Shown here: positions 11,047-22,188 of the stretch, in pieces
Layout of the letters: every line of letters starts with the position of its first letter
Position numbering within the stretch: the stretch's first letter is position 1
Origin: Galaxea fascicularis
Taxonomy: Eukaryota > Cnidaria > Anthozoa > Scleractinia > Euphylliidae
DNA: 64,000 nt
Assembly (NCBI GenBank): GCA_948470475.1
Contig: OX419342.1
Span: 20,952,179 to 21,016,178, forward strand
Direction of reading: 5' to 3'
Translations under genes and position numbers: made by a program
Notes under the pieces: generated by a model
What the model saw: only the letters and a program-made list of their open reading frames with translations
What the model was told of the DNA's origin: nothing
Databases searched by the model: none

Positions 11047-11526
11047 CTGAATATCAGTTATTAGCATTTATGCCTGAATTCGTTGATCACTAAGTGAGCA
11101 AAAGTACCGAGATTATCCCTAACATGTAGCCAGTCTATTGCCTTATTAAACACAGGAGAAAATATTCGGCAGTAGTGAAGTAGGCCATGAAACGGATCAA
11201 TGATAATAGTATCAACAACAACTTATCAGATGTTTGTACCCGTACTGGATTCAGGTTGGTATCATCTGTGTGTTTACCGCCATCCAGTCGTATCACCTTT
11301 CATAGCATTAGTATTCCACAAAAATGCCTCAAAAGTTGATATGATAGCTCAATTTCCAGTTTCGTTTAAATTGATATTCTCATGGAATATTAATCCTTCT
11401 ATCAGTGATTTTAGCTATGCACTTAAAAACCCAAAGTAAAATACAGATTTTCGATCCCCAAAGATGTTAGCAAGGAATTTCAATAAAAACGGAAAAGTTC
11501 ATAGAGAATTATGCGATGTTTCTCAC

Positions 11527-12256
11527 CTGATGTAAAACGCTTTCAAGAAAAACCAATAGGAAGCACGTGAGATATTCACTCCGTAAGAGATAACAAGCTC
11601 AAATACGTAACTGTTAGCTACTTCCATTCGATCCACATTCACAATGAGAACTTCCTTTATACTGCTGAGTCTTCCAGGGCCATAACCATAGCAACCGCCA
11701 GACGCGCTCGAGTTGCCACCCGGCACATCGACAATGGGGAGGGGGTCACTTTCAGGAAATACTTCGTAACTCCTTCTGCAAAACCAGGTAAAGTTTAATG
11801 GGTTTACATTGTGGACGTTTGTGCCATAGGAGAGGTGACCCTTAAGTGTAATGTTCCCGTCCGCAGGAGATGCAAACGAAACTCCAGAGATACGAGCAAC
11901 TGGCGTCTTTCTGAGCACCGCTGCGTAACCATAATCGTATCCTATGATCTTAAGGTCTGGCAGCCTTCTTACAATATAACTGACATAGTAGTAGTGGCTG
12001 TCAAGATCGTTTGGTCTCACTGACCAAAGGGGTTGACTGGTCTTGATTGCACTAAGGTTGAAATATTTAAACGTTCTTGATATCAAGGATGCTTTAGTGA
12101 TATGCCAGTAGGATTTCAAATTCATTGAAGAGCTGCAGACCGAGTGGTTTACTTCGGCGTTGAAAGTCATTAAGTCCATTGGAGAGTTAACTTTAGCCTG
12201 ATCTAGCGCTTTGTTCAAGTTTAGGTTGATAGTTGGGTGCAAACATGAGCAATTAA
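11527..12256 (-). CDS. REJ-domain exon (large)
   Basis: This 730-bp exon starts after a perfect acceptor (poly-T then CAG|TTAATTGC) in phase 1 and ends ATCAG|GTGAGA in phase 2. It encodes VNCSCLHPTINLNLNKALDQ, a YWHITKASLI segment, a hydrophobic stretch with VSYIVRRLPDL, then NPLNFTWFCRRSYEVFPES and GGCYGYGPGRLSS. The W-F-C-R-R and G-G-C-x-G-x-G-P-G-R-L motifs are diagnostic of the receptor-for-egg-jelly module of polycystin-1 relatives. At least six N-glycosylation sequons fit an extracellular role. An (AT)n tract in the preceding intron marks the edge of the tandem array. Confidence 0.85.
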
Positions 12257-12469
12257 CTGAAAAAAAAAATATATATATATATATACCTGACCTTATGAAA
12301 ACCAGGTCGACGAAAATTCGAGGCTTTTTAGAACTTCCTTTGCTATTACCTCCGTTGTTTAACAAGGACACTTAACTTTTTGCTTATTACCAGATTACAG
12401 TGTCGACGAAAGGAAAAAAAAAAAGAACATGGCTATTTGCTATATCACTAGACATGAAATCGACGTAAC

Positions 12470-12619
12470 CTCTGACCTGAACTATCGTGTGGGCAGTAGT
12501 GTCAGTTTTGCCCAAATCTTGCTTTGAAACGTCGGCCTTGCCGAGAGCAAAGTTACCGTCGGAAAGAGGCATCGATTTCCACGAAATCAAGCAACGTTTT
12601 AAACCGAATTCCCTGGTGG
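12470..12619 (-). CDS. Repeated exon b, copy in unit 1 (phase 1 to 1)
   Basis: Acceptor TTATTTGTGTTAG|CCACC and donor CAGAG|GTTACG bound 150 bp (50 codons). Read in phase 1 it gives ATREFGLKRCLISWKSMPLS, then DGNFALGKADVSKQDLGK and TDTTAHTIVQVR. It joins in frame to the 730-bp REJ exon (…VQVR-VNCSCLHP…), and also from exon 8 or another copy of itself. The C-x-x-x-W core and alternating strand pattern suit an extracellular beta domain, perhaps the start of the REJ region. The donor is not ideal; CAG|GTCAGA seven bases upstream is better by consensus but breaks the phase. No transcript evidence. Confidence 0.5.
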
Positions 12620-12809
12620 CTAACACAAATAACAGCAAGCTCTTGGTAAATTACATCTACGTAAACATGTGGCAAATGTTACGACTAGATTTGAGGCCGG
12701 AAATCACACATTATGACACTTCAAATTATCACATCACTTATCAGATCACTAGCATAGAATCGCTAAAGCCGCAAGGGCGGTAACAAGTCAAGAAACTGGA
12801 AAAACTTAC

Positions 12810-12910
12810 GGTTTTCGCGCAGAAATACAGAGGCAAATCTTGTCGTCGCCTGATAGTTACTTGAAGTCCCGGATGTTGAAAAACGATTTCAAGCGAACTT
12901 CCGTCAAGCC
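12810..12910 (-). CDS. Candidate exon a of the repeat unit (present in all 13 units)
   Basis: An open frame ends at a consensus donor (AAAACC|GTAAGT) and reads LDGSSLEIVFQHPGLQVTIR followed by RQDLPLYFCAKT, a plausible two-strand beta segment. Starting after …AACAAG|GG it would accept exon 8 in phase 1. However, it exits in phase 0 while exon b needs phase 1, and the acceptor lacks a pyrimidine tract. It may be a decoy, an alternative exon, or joined through an exon I did not find. The same frame recurs 323 bp into the corresponding part of every unit; type B has G for R after TIR. Confidence 0.3.
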
Positions 12911-13312
12911 CTTGTTTCTTGCTCAATTTTTACTAAGTCTTTAGCCTGGTCAAAAGTCAAGTCCAATTTCACCATCTGCGCTTACAAATCAACCCTGACA
13001 CCTACGTTTTGAGGCTAAAGACTCCTTACCTCCGAAAGCAAAGCTCTACAATAACCTTCACTGCGCCTAACAGTCGACTTCATAGCGGCCGACAAGATAA
13101 ATACGCACGAAGGTTATTAGACGAGGCAGACACTGCATCTCGCTAGAATTTTTCCCTCACTGAGCTTCATGATGCTCTAAGGAAAACTTTGCTCTAGGAG
13201 GTGAACAGGAAAGCTAAATATACTGACTCCGTTTGAAACTAAGCCTGCGCTGAGATTTCAAATTCATGCAAATTTTCTTGAGAAAGAGAGAGAGTGGGAC
13301 CAAATAAAGAGG

Positions 13313-13353
13313 GTTAAAAGGGAGGAGGGGCAGGGTAGGGGGGGGGGGGAGAG
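13313..13353 (+). repeat. G-rich tract recurring in each unit (first example)
   Basis: Runs GGG…GGAGGAGGGG…GGG…G(12 or more) within about 40 bp could fold as a G-quadruplex on the plus strand; the sense RNA is correspondingly C-rich. One tract lies in each unit and the long G run varies in length between units. Confidence 0.7.
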
Positions 13354-14056
13354 CTTATTCTAACTTTCAATGTTAACTTTCTCTTACTAATCAGCTAATT
13401 GCCATCGTCGCTCCCCCCAGCACAAGCAAAGACCAAGAAGAATAGAAGGGGGAAACACACCTCAGTACTAAAATAAACAAGGCTTAGTATAACTTTCCTG
13501 CGACCCTGTTTTCAAAAATCCAGGTAGATATCTCAAGCATATCGGTCGAATTGCACAGAATTATTTCATATTCAACTTAAAATGATAGGAAACGTTCAAA
13601 TGAAGAGTTCTAAGTGCGAAAAGCGGAGAAGTTGCCTTTAGATGATCAAATCTTTAGACATGAAACTGTGCTCTTGGTCATAACCATGACATAAATTACC
13701 TTAGAATACTAGTGACTTGCTTAAAGTGCAGACATTGTGAAGATCGTGGACTTATGTTAGGCTTGAAAGCCGTCTTCTAAGGTCTGTAACATTTGTACGC
13801 GAAAAGAGTTGTGATTTGAACAAATTTGGCTGTGAAATCAGTCCCATATTTGCTAATCCTGTGAAATATATACCTGACCTTATGAAAACCAGGTCGACGA
13901 AAATTCGAGGCTTTTTAGAACTTCCTTTGCTATTACCTCCGTTGTTTAACAAGGACACTTAACTTTTTGCTTATTACCAGATTACAGTGTCGACGAAAGG
14001 AAAAAAAAAAAGAACATGGCTATTTGCTATATCACTAGACATGAAATCGACGTAAC

Positions 14057-14206
14057 CTCTGACCTGAACTATCGTGTGGGCAGTAGTGTCAGTTTTGCCC
14101 AAATCTTGCTTTGAAACGTCGGCCTTGCCGAGAGCAAAGTTACCGTCGGAAAGAGGCATCGATTTCCACGAAATCAAGCAACGTTTTAAACCGAATTCCC
14201 TGGTGG
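14057..14206 (-). CDS. Repeated exon b, unit 2 (type A)
   Basis: Encodes the same 50 residues as the unit 1 copy, with identical splice sites and phase. Confidence 0.45.
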
Positions 14207-15643
14207 CTAACACAAATAACAGCAAGCTCTTGGTAAATTACATCTACGTAAACATGTGGCAAATGTTACGACTAGATTTGAGGCCGGAAATCACACATTA
14301 TGACACTTCAAATTATCACATCACTTATCAGATCACTAGCATAGAATCGCTAAAGCCGCAAGGGCGGTAACAAGTCAAGAAACTGGAAAAACTTACGGTT
14401 TTCGCGCAGAAATACAGAGGCAAATCTTGTCGTCGCCTGATAGTTACTTGAAGTCCCGGATGTTGAAAAACGATTTCAAGCGAACTTCCGTCAAGCCCTT
14501 GTTTCTTGCTCAATTTTTACTAAGTCTTTAGCCTGGTCAAAAGTCAAGTCCAATTTCACCATCTGCGCTTACAAATCAACCCTGACACCTACGTTTTGAG
14601 GCTAAAGACTCCTTACCTCCGAAAGCAAAGCTCTACAATAACCTTCACTGCGCCTAACAGTCGACTTCATAGCGGCCGACAAGATAAATACGCACGAAGG
14701 TTATTAGACGAGGCAGACACTGCATCTCGCTAGAATTTTTCCCTCACTGAGCTTCATGATGCTCTAAGGAAAACTTTGCTCTAGGAGGTGAACAGGAAAG
14801 CTAAATATACTGACTCCGTTTGAAACTAAGCCTGCGCTGAGATTTCAAATTCATGCAAATTTTCTTGAGAAAGAGAGAGAGTGGGACCAAATAAAGAGGG
14901 TTAAAAGGGAGGAGGGGCAGGGTAGGGGGGGGGGGGAGAGCTTATTCTAACTTTCAATGTTAACTTTCTCTTACTAATCAGCTAATTGCCATCGTCGCTC
15001 CCCCCAGCACAAGCAAAGACCAAGAAGAATAGAAGGGGGAAACACACCTCAGTACTAAAATAAACAAGGCTTAGTATAACTTTCCTGCGACCCTGTTTTC
15101 AAAAATCCAGGTAGATATCTCAAGCATATCGGTCGAATTGCACAGAATTATTTCATATTCAACTTAAAATGATAGGAAACGTTCAAATGAAGAGTTCTAA
15201 GTGCGAAAAGCGGAGAAGTTGCCTTTAGATGATCAAATCTTTAGACATGAAACTGTGCTCTTGGTCATAACCATGACATAAATTACCTTAGAATACTAGT
15301 GACTTGCTTAAAGTGCAGACATTGTGAAGATCGTGGACTTATGTTAGGCTTGAAAGCCGTCTTCTAAGGTCTGTAACATTTGTACGCGAAAAGAGTTGTG
15401 ATTTGAACAAATTTGGCTGTGAAATCAGTCCCATATTTGCTAATCCTGTGAAATATATACCTGACCTTATGAAAACCAGGTCGACGAAAATTCGAGGCTT
15501 TTTAGAACTTCCTTTGCTATTACCTCCGTTGTTTAACAAGGACACTTAACTTTTTGCTTATTACCAGATTACAGTGTCGACGAAAGGAAAAAAAAAAAGA
15601 ACATGGCTATTTGCTATATCACTAGACATGAAATCGACGTAAC

Positions 15644-15793
15644 CTCTGACCTGAACTATCGTGTGGGCAGTAGTGTCAGTTTTGCCCAAATCTTGCTTTG
15701 AAACGTCGGCCTTGCCGAGAGCAAAGTTACCGTCGGAAAGAGGCATCGATTTCCACGAAATCAAGCAACGTTTTAAACCGAATTCCCTGGTGG
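15644..15793 (-). CDS. Repeated exon b, unit 3 (type A)
   Basis: Encodes the same 50 residues as the unit 1 copy, with identical splice sites and phase. Confidence 0.45.
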
Positions 15794-17230
15794 CTAACAC
15801 AAATAACAGCAAGCTCTTGGTAAATTACATCTACGTAAACATGTGGCAAATGTTACGACTAGATTTGAGGCCGGAAATCACACATTATGACACTTCAAAT
15901 TATCACATCACTTATCAGATCACTAGCATAGAATCGCTAAAGCCGCAAGGGCGGTAACAAGTCAAGAAACTGGAAAAACTTACGGTTTTCGCGCAGAAAT
16001 ACAGAGGCAAATCTTGTCGTCGCCTGATAGTTACTTGAAGTCCCGGATGTTGAAAAACGATTTCAAGCGAACTTCCGTCAAGCCCTTGTTTCTTGCTCAA
16101 TTTTTACTAAGTCTTTAGCCTGGTCAAAAGTCAAGTCCAATTTCACCATCTGCGCTTACAAATCAACCCTGACACCTACGTTTTGAGGCTAAAGACTCCT
16201 TACCTCCGAAAGCAAAGCTCTACAATAACCTTCACTGCGCCTAACAGTCGACTTCATAGCGGCCGACAAGATAAATACGCACGAAGGTTATTAGACGAGG
16301 CAGACACTGCATCTCGCTAGAATTTTTCCCTCACTGAGCTTCATGATGCTCTAAGGAAAACTTTGCTCTAGGAGGTGAACAGGAAAGCTAAATATACTGA
16401 CTCCGTTTGAAACTAAGCCTGCGCTGAGATTTCAAATTCATGCAAATTTTCTTGAGAAAGAGAGAGAGTGGGACCAAATAAAGAGGGTTAAAAGGGAGGA
16501 GGGGCAGGGTAGGGGGGGGGGGGAGAGCTTATTCTAACTTTCAATGTTAACTTTCTCTTACTAATCAGCTAATTGCCATCGTCGCTCCCCCCAGCACAAG
16601 CAAAGACCAAGAAGAATAGAAGGGGGAAACACACCTCAGTACTAAAATAAACAAGGCTTAGTATAACTTTCCTGCGACCCTGTTTTCAAAAATCCAGGTA
16701 GATATCTCAAGCATATCGGTCGAATTGCACAGAATTATTTCATATTCAACTTAAAATGATAGGAAACGTTCAAATGAAGAGTTCTAAGTGCGAAAAGCGG
16801 AGAAGTTGCCTTTAGATGATCAAATCTTTAGACATGAAACTGTGCTCTTGGTCATAACCATGACATAAATTACCTTAGAATACTAGTGACTTGCTTAAAG
16901 TGCAGACATTGTGAAGATCGTGGACTTATGTTAGGCTTGAAAGCCGTCTTCTAAGGTCTGTAACATTTGTACGCGAAAAGAGTTGTGATTTGAACAAATT
17001 TGGCTGTGAAATCAGTCCCATATTTGCTAATCCTGTGAAATATATACCTGACCTTATGAAAACCAGGTCGACGAAAATTCGAGGCTTTTTAGAACTTCCT
17101 TTGCTATTACCTCCGTTGTTTAACAAGGACACTTAACTTTTTGCTTATTACCAGATTACAGTGTCGACGAAAGGAAAAAAAAAAAGAACATGGCTATTTG
17201 CTATATCACTAGACATGAAATCGACGTAAC

Positions 17231-17380
17231 CTCTGACCTGAACTATCGTGTGGGCAGTAGTGTCAGTTTTGCCCAAATCTTGCTTTGAAACGTCGGCCTT
17301 GCCGAGAGCAAAGTTACCGTCGGAAAGAGGCATCGATTTCCACGAAATCAAGCAACGTTTTAAACCGAATTCCCTGGTGG
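17231..17380 (-). CDS. Repeated exon b, unit 4 (type A)
   Basis: Encodes the same 50 residues as the unit 1 copy, with identical splice sites and phase. Confidence 0.45.
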
Positions 17381-18817
17381 CTAACACAAATAACAGCAAG
17401 CTCTTGGTAAATTACATCTACGTAAACATGTGGCAAATGTTACGACTAGATTTGAGGCCGGAAATCACACATTATGACACTTCAAATTATCACATCACTT
17501 ATCAGATCACTAGCATAGAATCGCTAAAGCCGCAAGGGCGGTAACAAGTCAAGAAACTGGAAAAACTTACGGTTTTCGCGCAGAAATACAGAGGCAAATC
17601 TTGTCGTCGCCTGATAGTTACTTGAAGTCCCGGATGTTGAAAAACGATTTCAAGCGAACTTCCGTCAAGCCCTTGTTTCTTGCTCAATTTTTACTAAGTC
17701 TTTAGCCTGGTCAAAAGTCAAGTCCAATTTCACCATCTGCGCTTACAAATCAACCCTGACACCTACGTTTTGAGGCTAAAGACTCCTTACCTCCGAAAGC
17801 AAAGCTCTACAATAACCTTCACTGCGCCTAACAGTCGACTTCATAGCGGCCGACAAGATAAATACGCACGAAGGTTATTAGACGAGGCAGACACTGCATC
17901 TCGCTAGAATTTTTCCCTCACTGAGCTTCATGATGCTCTAAGGAAAACTTTGCTCTAGGAGGTGAACAGGAAAGCTAAATATACTGACTCCGTTTGAAAC
18001 TAAGCCTGCGCTGAGATTTCAAATTCATGCAAATTTTCTTGAGAAAGAGAGAGAGTGGGACCAAATAAAGAGGGTTAAAAGGGAGGAGGGGCAGGGTAGG
18101 GGGGGGGGGGAGAGCTTATTCTAACTTTCAATGTTAACTTTCTCTTACTAATCAGCTAATTGCCATCGTCGCTCCCCCCAGCACAAGCAAAGACCAAGAA
18201 GAATAGAAGGGGGAAACACACCTCAGTACTAAAATAAACAAGGCTTAGTATAACTTTCCTGCGACCCTGTTTTCAAAAATCCAGGTAGATATCTCAAGCA
18301 TATCGGTCGAATTGCACAGAATTATTTCATATTCAACTTAAAATGATAGGAAACGTTCAAATGAAGAGTTCTAAGTGCGAAAAGCGGAGAAGTTGCCTTT
18401 AGATGATCAAATCTTTAGACATGAAACTGTGCTCTTGGTCATAACCATGACATAAATTACCTTAGAATACTAGTGACTTGCTTAAAGTGCAGACATTGTG
18501 AAGATCGTGGACTTATGTTAGGCTTGAAAGCCGTCTTCTAAGGTCTGTAACATTTGTACGCGAAAAGAGTTGTGATTTGAACAAATTTGGCTGTGAAATC
18601 AGTCCCATATTTGCTAATCCTGTGAAATATATACCTGACCTTATGAAAACCAGGTCGACGAAAATTCGAGGCTTTTTAGAACTTCCTTTGCTATTACCTC
18701 CGTTGTTTAACAAGGACACTTAACTTTTTGCTTATTACCAGATTACAGTGTCGACGAAAGGAAAAAAAAAAAGAACATGGCTATTTGCTATATCACTAGA
18801 CATGAAATCGACGTAAC

Positions 18818-18967
18818 CTCTGACCTGAACTATCGTGTGGGCAGTAGTGTCAGTTTTGCCCAAATCTTGCTTTGAAACGTCGGCCTTGCCGAGAGCAAAG
18901 TTACCGTCGGAAAGAGGCATCGATTTCCACGAAATCAAGCAACGTTTTAAACCGAATTCCCTGGTGG
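18818..18967 (-). CDS. Repeated exon b, unit 5 (type A, last of this type)
   Basis: Encodes the same 50 residues as the unit 1 copy. Its unit lacks the tail and ends in a long (AT)n run at 19875-19920. Confidence 0.45.
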
Positions 18968-19872
18968 CTAACACAAATAACAGCAAGCTCTTGGTAAATT
19001 ACATCTACGTAAACATGTGGCAAATGTTACGACTAGATTTGAGGCCGGAAATCACACATTATGACACTTCAAATTATCACATCACTTATCAGATCACTAG
19101 CATAGAATCGCTAAAGCCGCAAGGGCGGTAACAAGTCAAGAAACTGGAAAAACTTACGGTTTTCGCGCAGAAATACAGAGGCAAATCTTGTCGTCGCCTG
19201 ATAGTTACTTGAAGTCCCGGATGTTGAAAAACGATTTCAAGCGAACTTCCGTCAAGCCCTTGTTTCTTGCTCAATTTTTACTAAGTCTTTAGCCTGGTCA
19301 AAAGTCAAGTCCAATTTCACCATCTGCGCTTACAAATCAACCCTGACACCTACGTTTTGAGGCTAAAGACTCCTTACCTCCGAAAGCAAAGCTCTACAAT
19401 AACCTTCACTGCGCCTAACAGTCGACTTCATAGCGGCCGACAAGATAAATACGCACGAAGGTTATTAGACGAGGCAGACACTGCATCTCGCTAGAATTTT
19501 TCCCTCACTGAGCTTCATGATGCTCTAAGGAAAACTTTGCTCTAGGAGGTGAACAGGAAAGCTAAATATACTGACTCCGTTTGAAACTAAGCCTGCGCTG
19601 AGATTTCAAATTCATGCAAATTTTCTTGAGAAAGAGAGAGAGTGGGACCAAATAAAGAGGGTTAAAAGGGAGGAGGGGCAGGGTAGGGGGGGGGGGAGAG
19701 CTTATTCTAACTTTCAATGTTAACTTTCTCTTACTAATCAGCTAATTGCCATCGTCGCTCCCCCCAGCACAAGCAAAGACCAAGAAGAATAGAAGGGGGA
19801 AACACACCTCAGTACTAAAATAAACAAGGCTTAGTATAACTTTCCTGCGACCCTGTTTTCAAAAATCCAGGT

Positions 19873-19874
<2 letters not shown>

Positions 19875-19921
<47 letters not shown>
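19875..19921. repeat. (AT)n microsatellite at the type A/type B junction
   Basis: A run of about 23 AT dinucleotides replaces the tail segment of unit 5 and is followed directly by the first type B unit. Shorter AT runs occur at both outer ends of the array (12270-12286 and 34708-34719). Confidence 0.95.
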
Positions 19922-19923
<2 letters not shown>

Positions 19924-20104
19924 CGACCTTATGAAAACCAGGTCGACGAAAATTCGAGGCTTTTTAGAACTTCCTTTGCTATTACCTCCGTTGTTCAACA
20001 AGGACACTTAACTTTTTGCTTATTACCAGATTACAGTGTCGACGGAAGGAAAAAAAAAAGAACATGGCTATTTGCTATATCACTAGACATGAAATCGACG
20101 TAAC

Positions 20105-20254
20105 CTCTGACCTGAACTATCGTGTGGGCAGTAGTGTCAGTTTTGCCCAAATCTTGCTTTGAAACGTCGACCTTGCCGAGAGCAAAGTTGCCGTCGGAAA
20201 GAGGCATCGATTTCCACGAAATCAAGCAACGTTTTAAACCGAATTCCCTGGTGG
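20105..20254 (-). CDS. Repeated exon b, unit 6 (type B)
   Basis: Type B copy. It differs from type A by one amino-acid change (LGKAD to LGKVD) and one silent change. The acceptor is TGTAAG instead of TGTTAG, still a valid AG. Frame and phases are unchanged. Confidence 0.45.
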
Positions 20255-21170
20255 CTTACACAAATAACAGCAAGCTCTTGGTAAATTACATCTACGTAAA
20301 CATGTGGCAAATGTTACGACTAGATTTGAGGCCGGAAATCACACATTATGACACTTCAAATTATCACATCACTTATCAGATCACTAGCATAGAATCAGTA
20401 AAGCCGCAAGGGCGGTAACAAGTCGGGAAACTGGAAAAACTTACGGTTTTCGCGCAGAAATACAGAGGCAAATCTTGTCCTCGCCTGATAGTTACTTGAA
20501 GTCCCGGATGTTGAAAAACGATTTCAAGCGAACTTCCGTCAAGCCCTTGTTTCTTGCTCAATTTTTACTAAGTCTTTAGCCTGGTCAAAAGTCAAGTCCA
20601 ATTTCACCATGTGCGCTTACGAATCAACCCTGACACCTACGTTTTGAGGCTAAAGACTCCTTACCTCCGAAAGCAAAGCTCTACAATAACCTTCACTGCG
20701 CCTAACAGTCGACTTCATAGCCCCGACAAGATAAATACGCACGAAGGTTATTAGACGAGGCAGATACTGCATCTCGCTAGAATTTTTCCCTCACTGAGCT
20801 TCATGATGCTCTAAGGAAAACTTTGCTCTAGGAAGTGAACAGGAAAGCTAAATATACTGACTCCGTTTGAAACTAAGCCTACGCTAAGATTTCAAATTCA
20901 TGCAAATTTTCTTAAGAAAGAGAGAGAGAGTGGGACCAAATAAAGAGTATTAAAAGGGAGGAGGGAGAGGGTAGGAGGGGGGGGGGGGGAGAAAGCTTAT
21001 TTTAACTTTCAATGTTAACTTTCTCTTACTAATCAGCTAATTGCCATCGTCGCTTCCCCCAGCACAAGCAAAGACGAAGAAGAATAGAAGGGGGAAACAC
21101 ACCTCAGTACTAAAATAAACAAGGCTTAGTATAACTTTCCTGCGACCCTGTTTTCAAAAATCCAGGTAGA

Positions 21171-21853
21171 TATCTCAAGCATATCGGTCGAATTGAACAG
21201 AATTCTTTCATATTCAACTTAAAACGATAGCAAACGTTCAAATGAAGAGTTCTAAGTGCGAAAAGCAGAGAAGTTGCCTTTAGATGATCAAATCTTCAGA
21301 CATGAAACTGTGCTCTTGGTCATAACCATGACATAAATTACCTTAGAATACTAGTGACTTGCTTAAAGTGCAGACATTGTGAAAATCGGGGACTTATGTT
21401 AGGCTTGAAAGCCGTTTTCTAAGGTCTGTAACATTTGTACGCGAAAAGAGTTCTGATTTGAACAAGTTTGGCTGTGAAATCAGTCCCTATTTCCTAATCC
21501 TGTGAAATAATTATCTCAAGCATATCGGTCGAATTGAACAGAATTCTTTCATATTCAACTTAAAACGATAGCAAACGTTCAAATGAAGAGTTCTAAGTGC
21601 GAAAAGCAGAGAAGTTGCCTTTAGATGATCAAATCTTCAGACATGAAACTGTGCTCTTGGTCATAACCATGACATAAATTACCTTAGAATACTAGTGACT
21701 TGCTTAAAGTGCAGACATTGTGAAAATCGGGGACTTATGTTAGGCTTGAAAGCCGTTTTCTAAGGTCTGTAACATTTGTACGCGAAAAGAGTTCTGATTT
21801 GAACAAGTTTGGCTGTGAAATCAGTCCCTATTTCCTAATCCTGTGAAATATAT
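21171..21853. repeat. Internal tail duplication defining the type B unit (first example)
   Basis: A segment of about 341 bp beginning ATCTCAAGCATATCGG occurs once in type A units and twice, head to tail, in type B units (second copy from 21512). The same doubled structure recurs in units 7 to 12. No splice-bounded reading frame was found in it. Confidence 0.9.
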
Positions 21854-22038
21854 ACCCGACCTTATGAAAACCAGGTCGACGAAAATTCGAGGCTTTTTAG
21901 AACTTCCTTTGCTATTACCTCCGTTGTTCAACAAGGACACTTAACTTTTTGCTTATTACCAGATTACAGTGTCGACGGAAGGAAAAAAAAAAAGAACATG
22001 GCTATTTGCTATATCACTAGACATGAAATCGACGTAAC

Positions 22039-22188
22039 CTCTGACCTGAACTATCGTGTGGGCAGTAGTGTCAGTTTTGCCCAAATCTTGCTTTGAAACG
22101 TCGACCTTGCCGAGAGCAAAGTTGCCGTCGGAAAGAGGCATCGATTTCCACGAAATCAAGCAACGTTTTAAACCGAATTCCCTGGTGG
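22039..22188 (-). CDS. Repeated exon b, unit 7 (type B)
   Basis: Same protein sequence as the unit 6 copy; phase 1 to 1. Confidence 0.45.

Noticed and set aside
12487..12783. 98-aa plus-strand ORF repeated in all 13 units
   Set aside because: It is antisense to the splice-bounded minus-strand exon b and its intron, has no recognisable motif, and recurs only because the unit is repeated.
13752..13958. 68-aa minus-strand ORF at unit junctions (MSLLNNGG…)
   Set aside because: It spans the repeat junction, lacks usable splice sites and has a different C-terminus in unit 1, where it runs into the 730-bp exon's acceptor.
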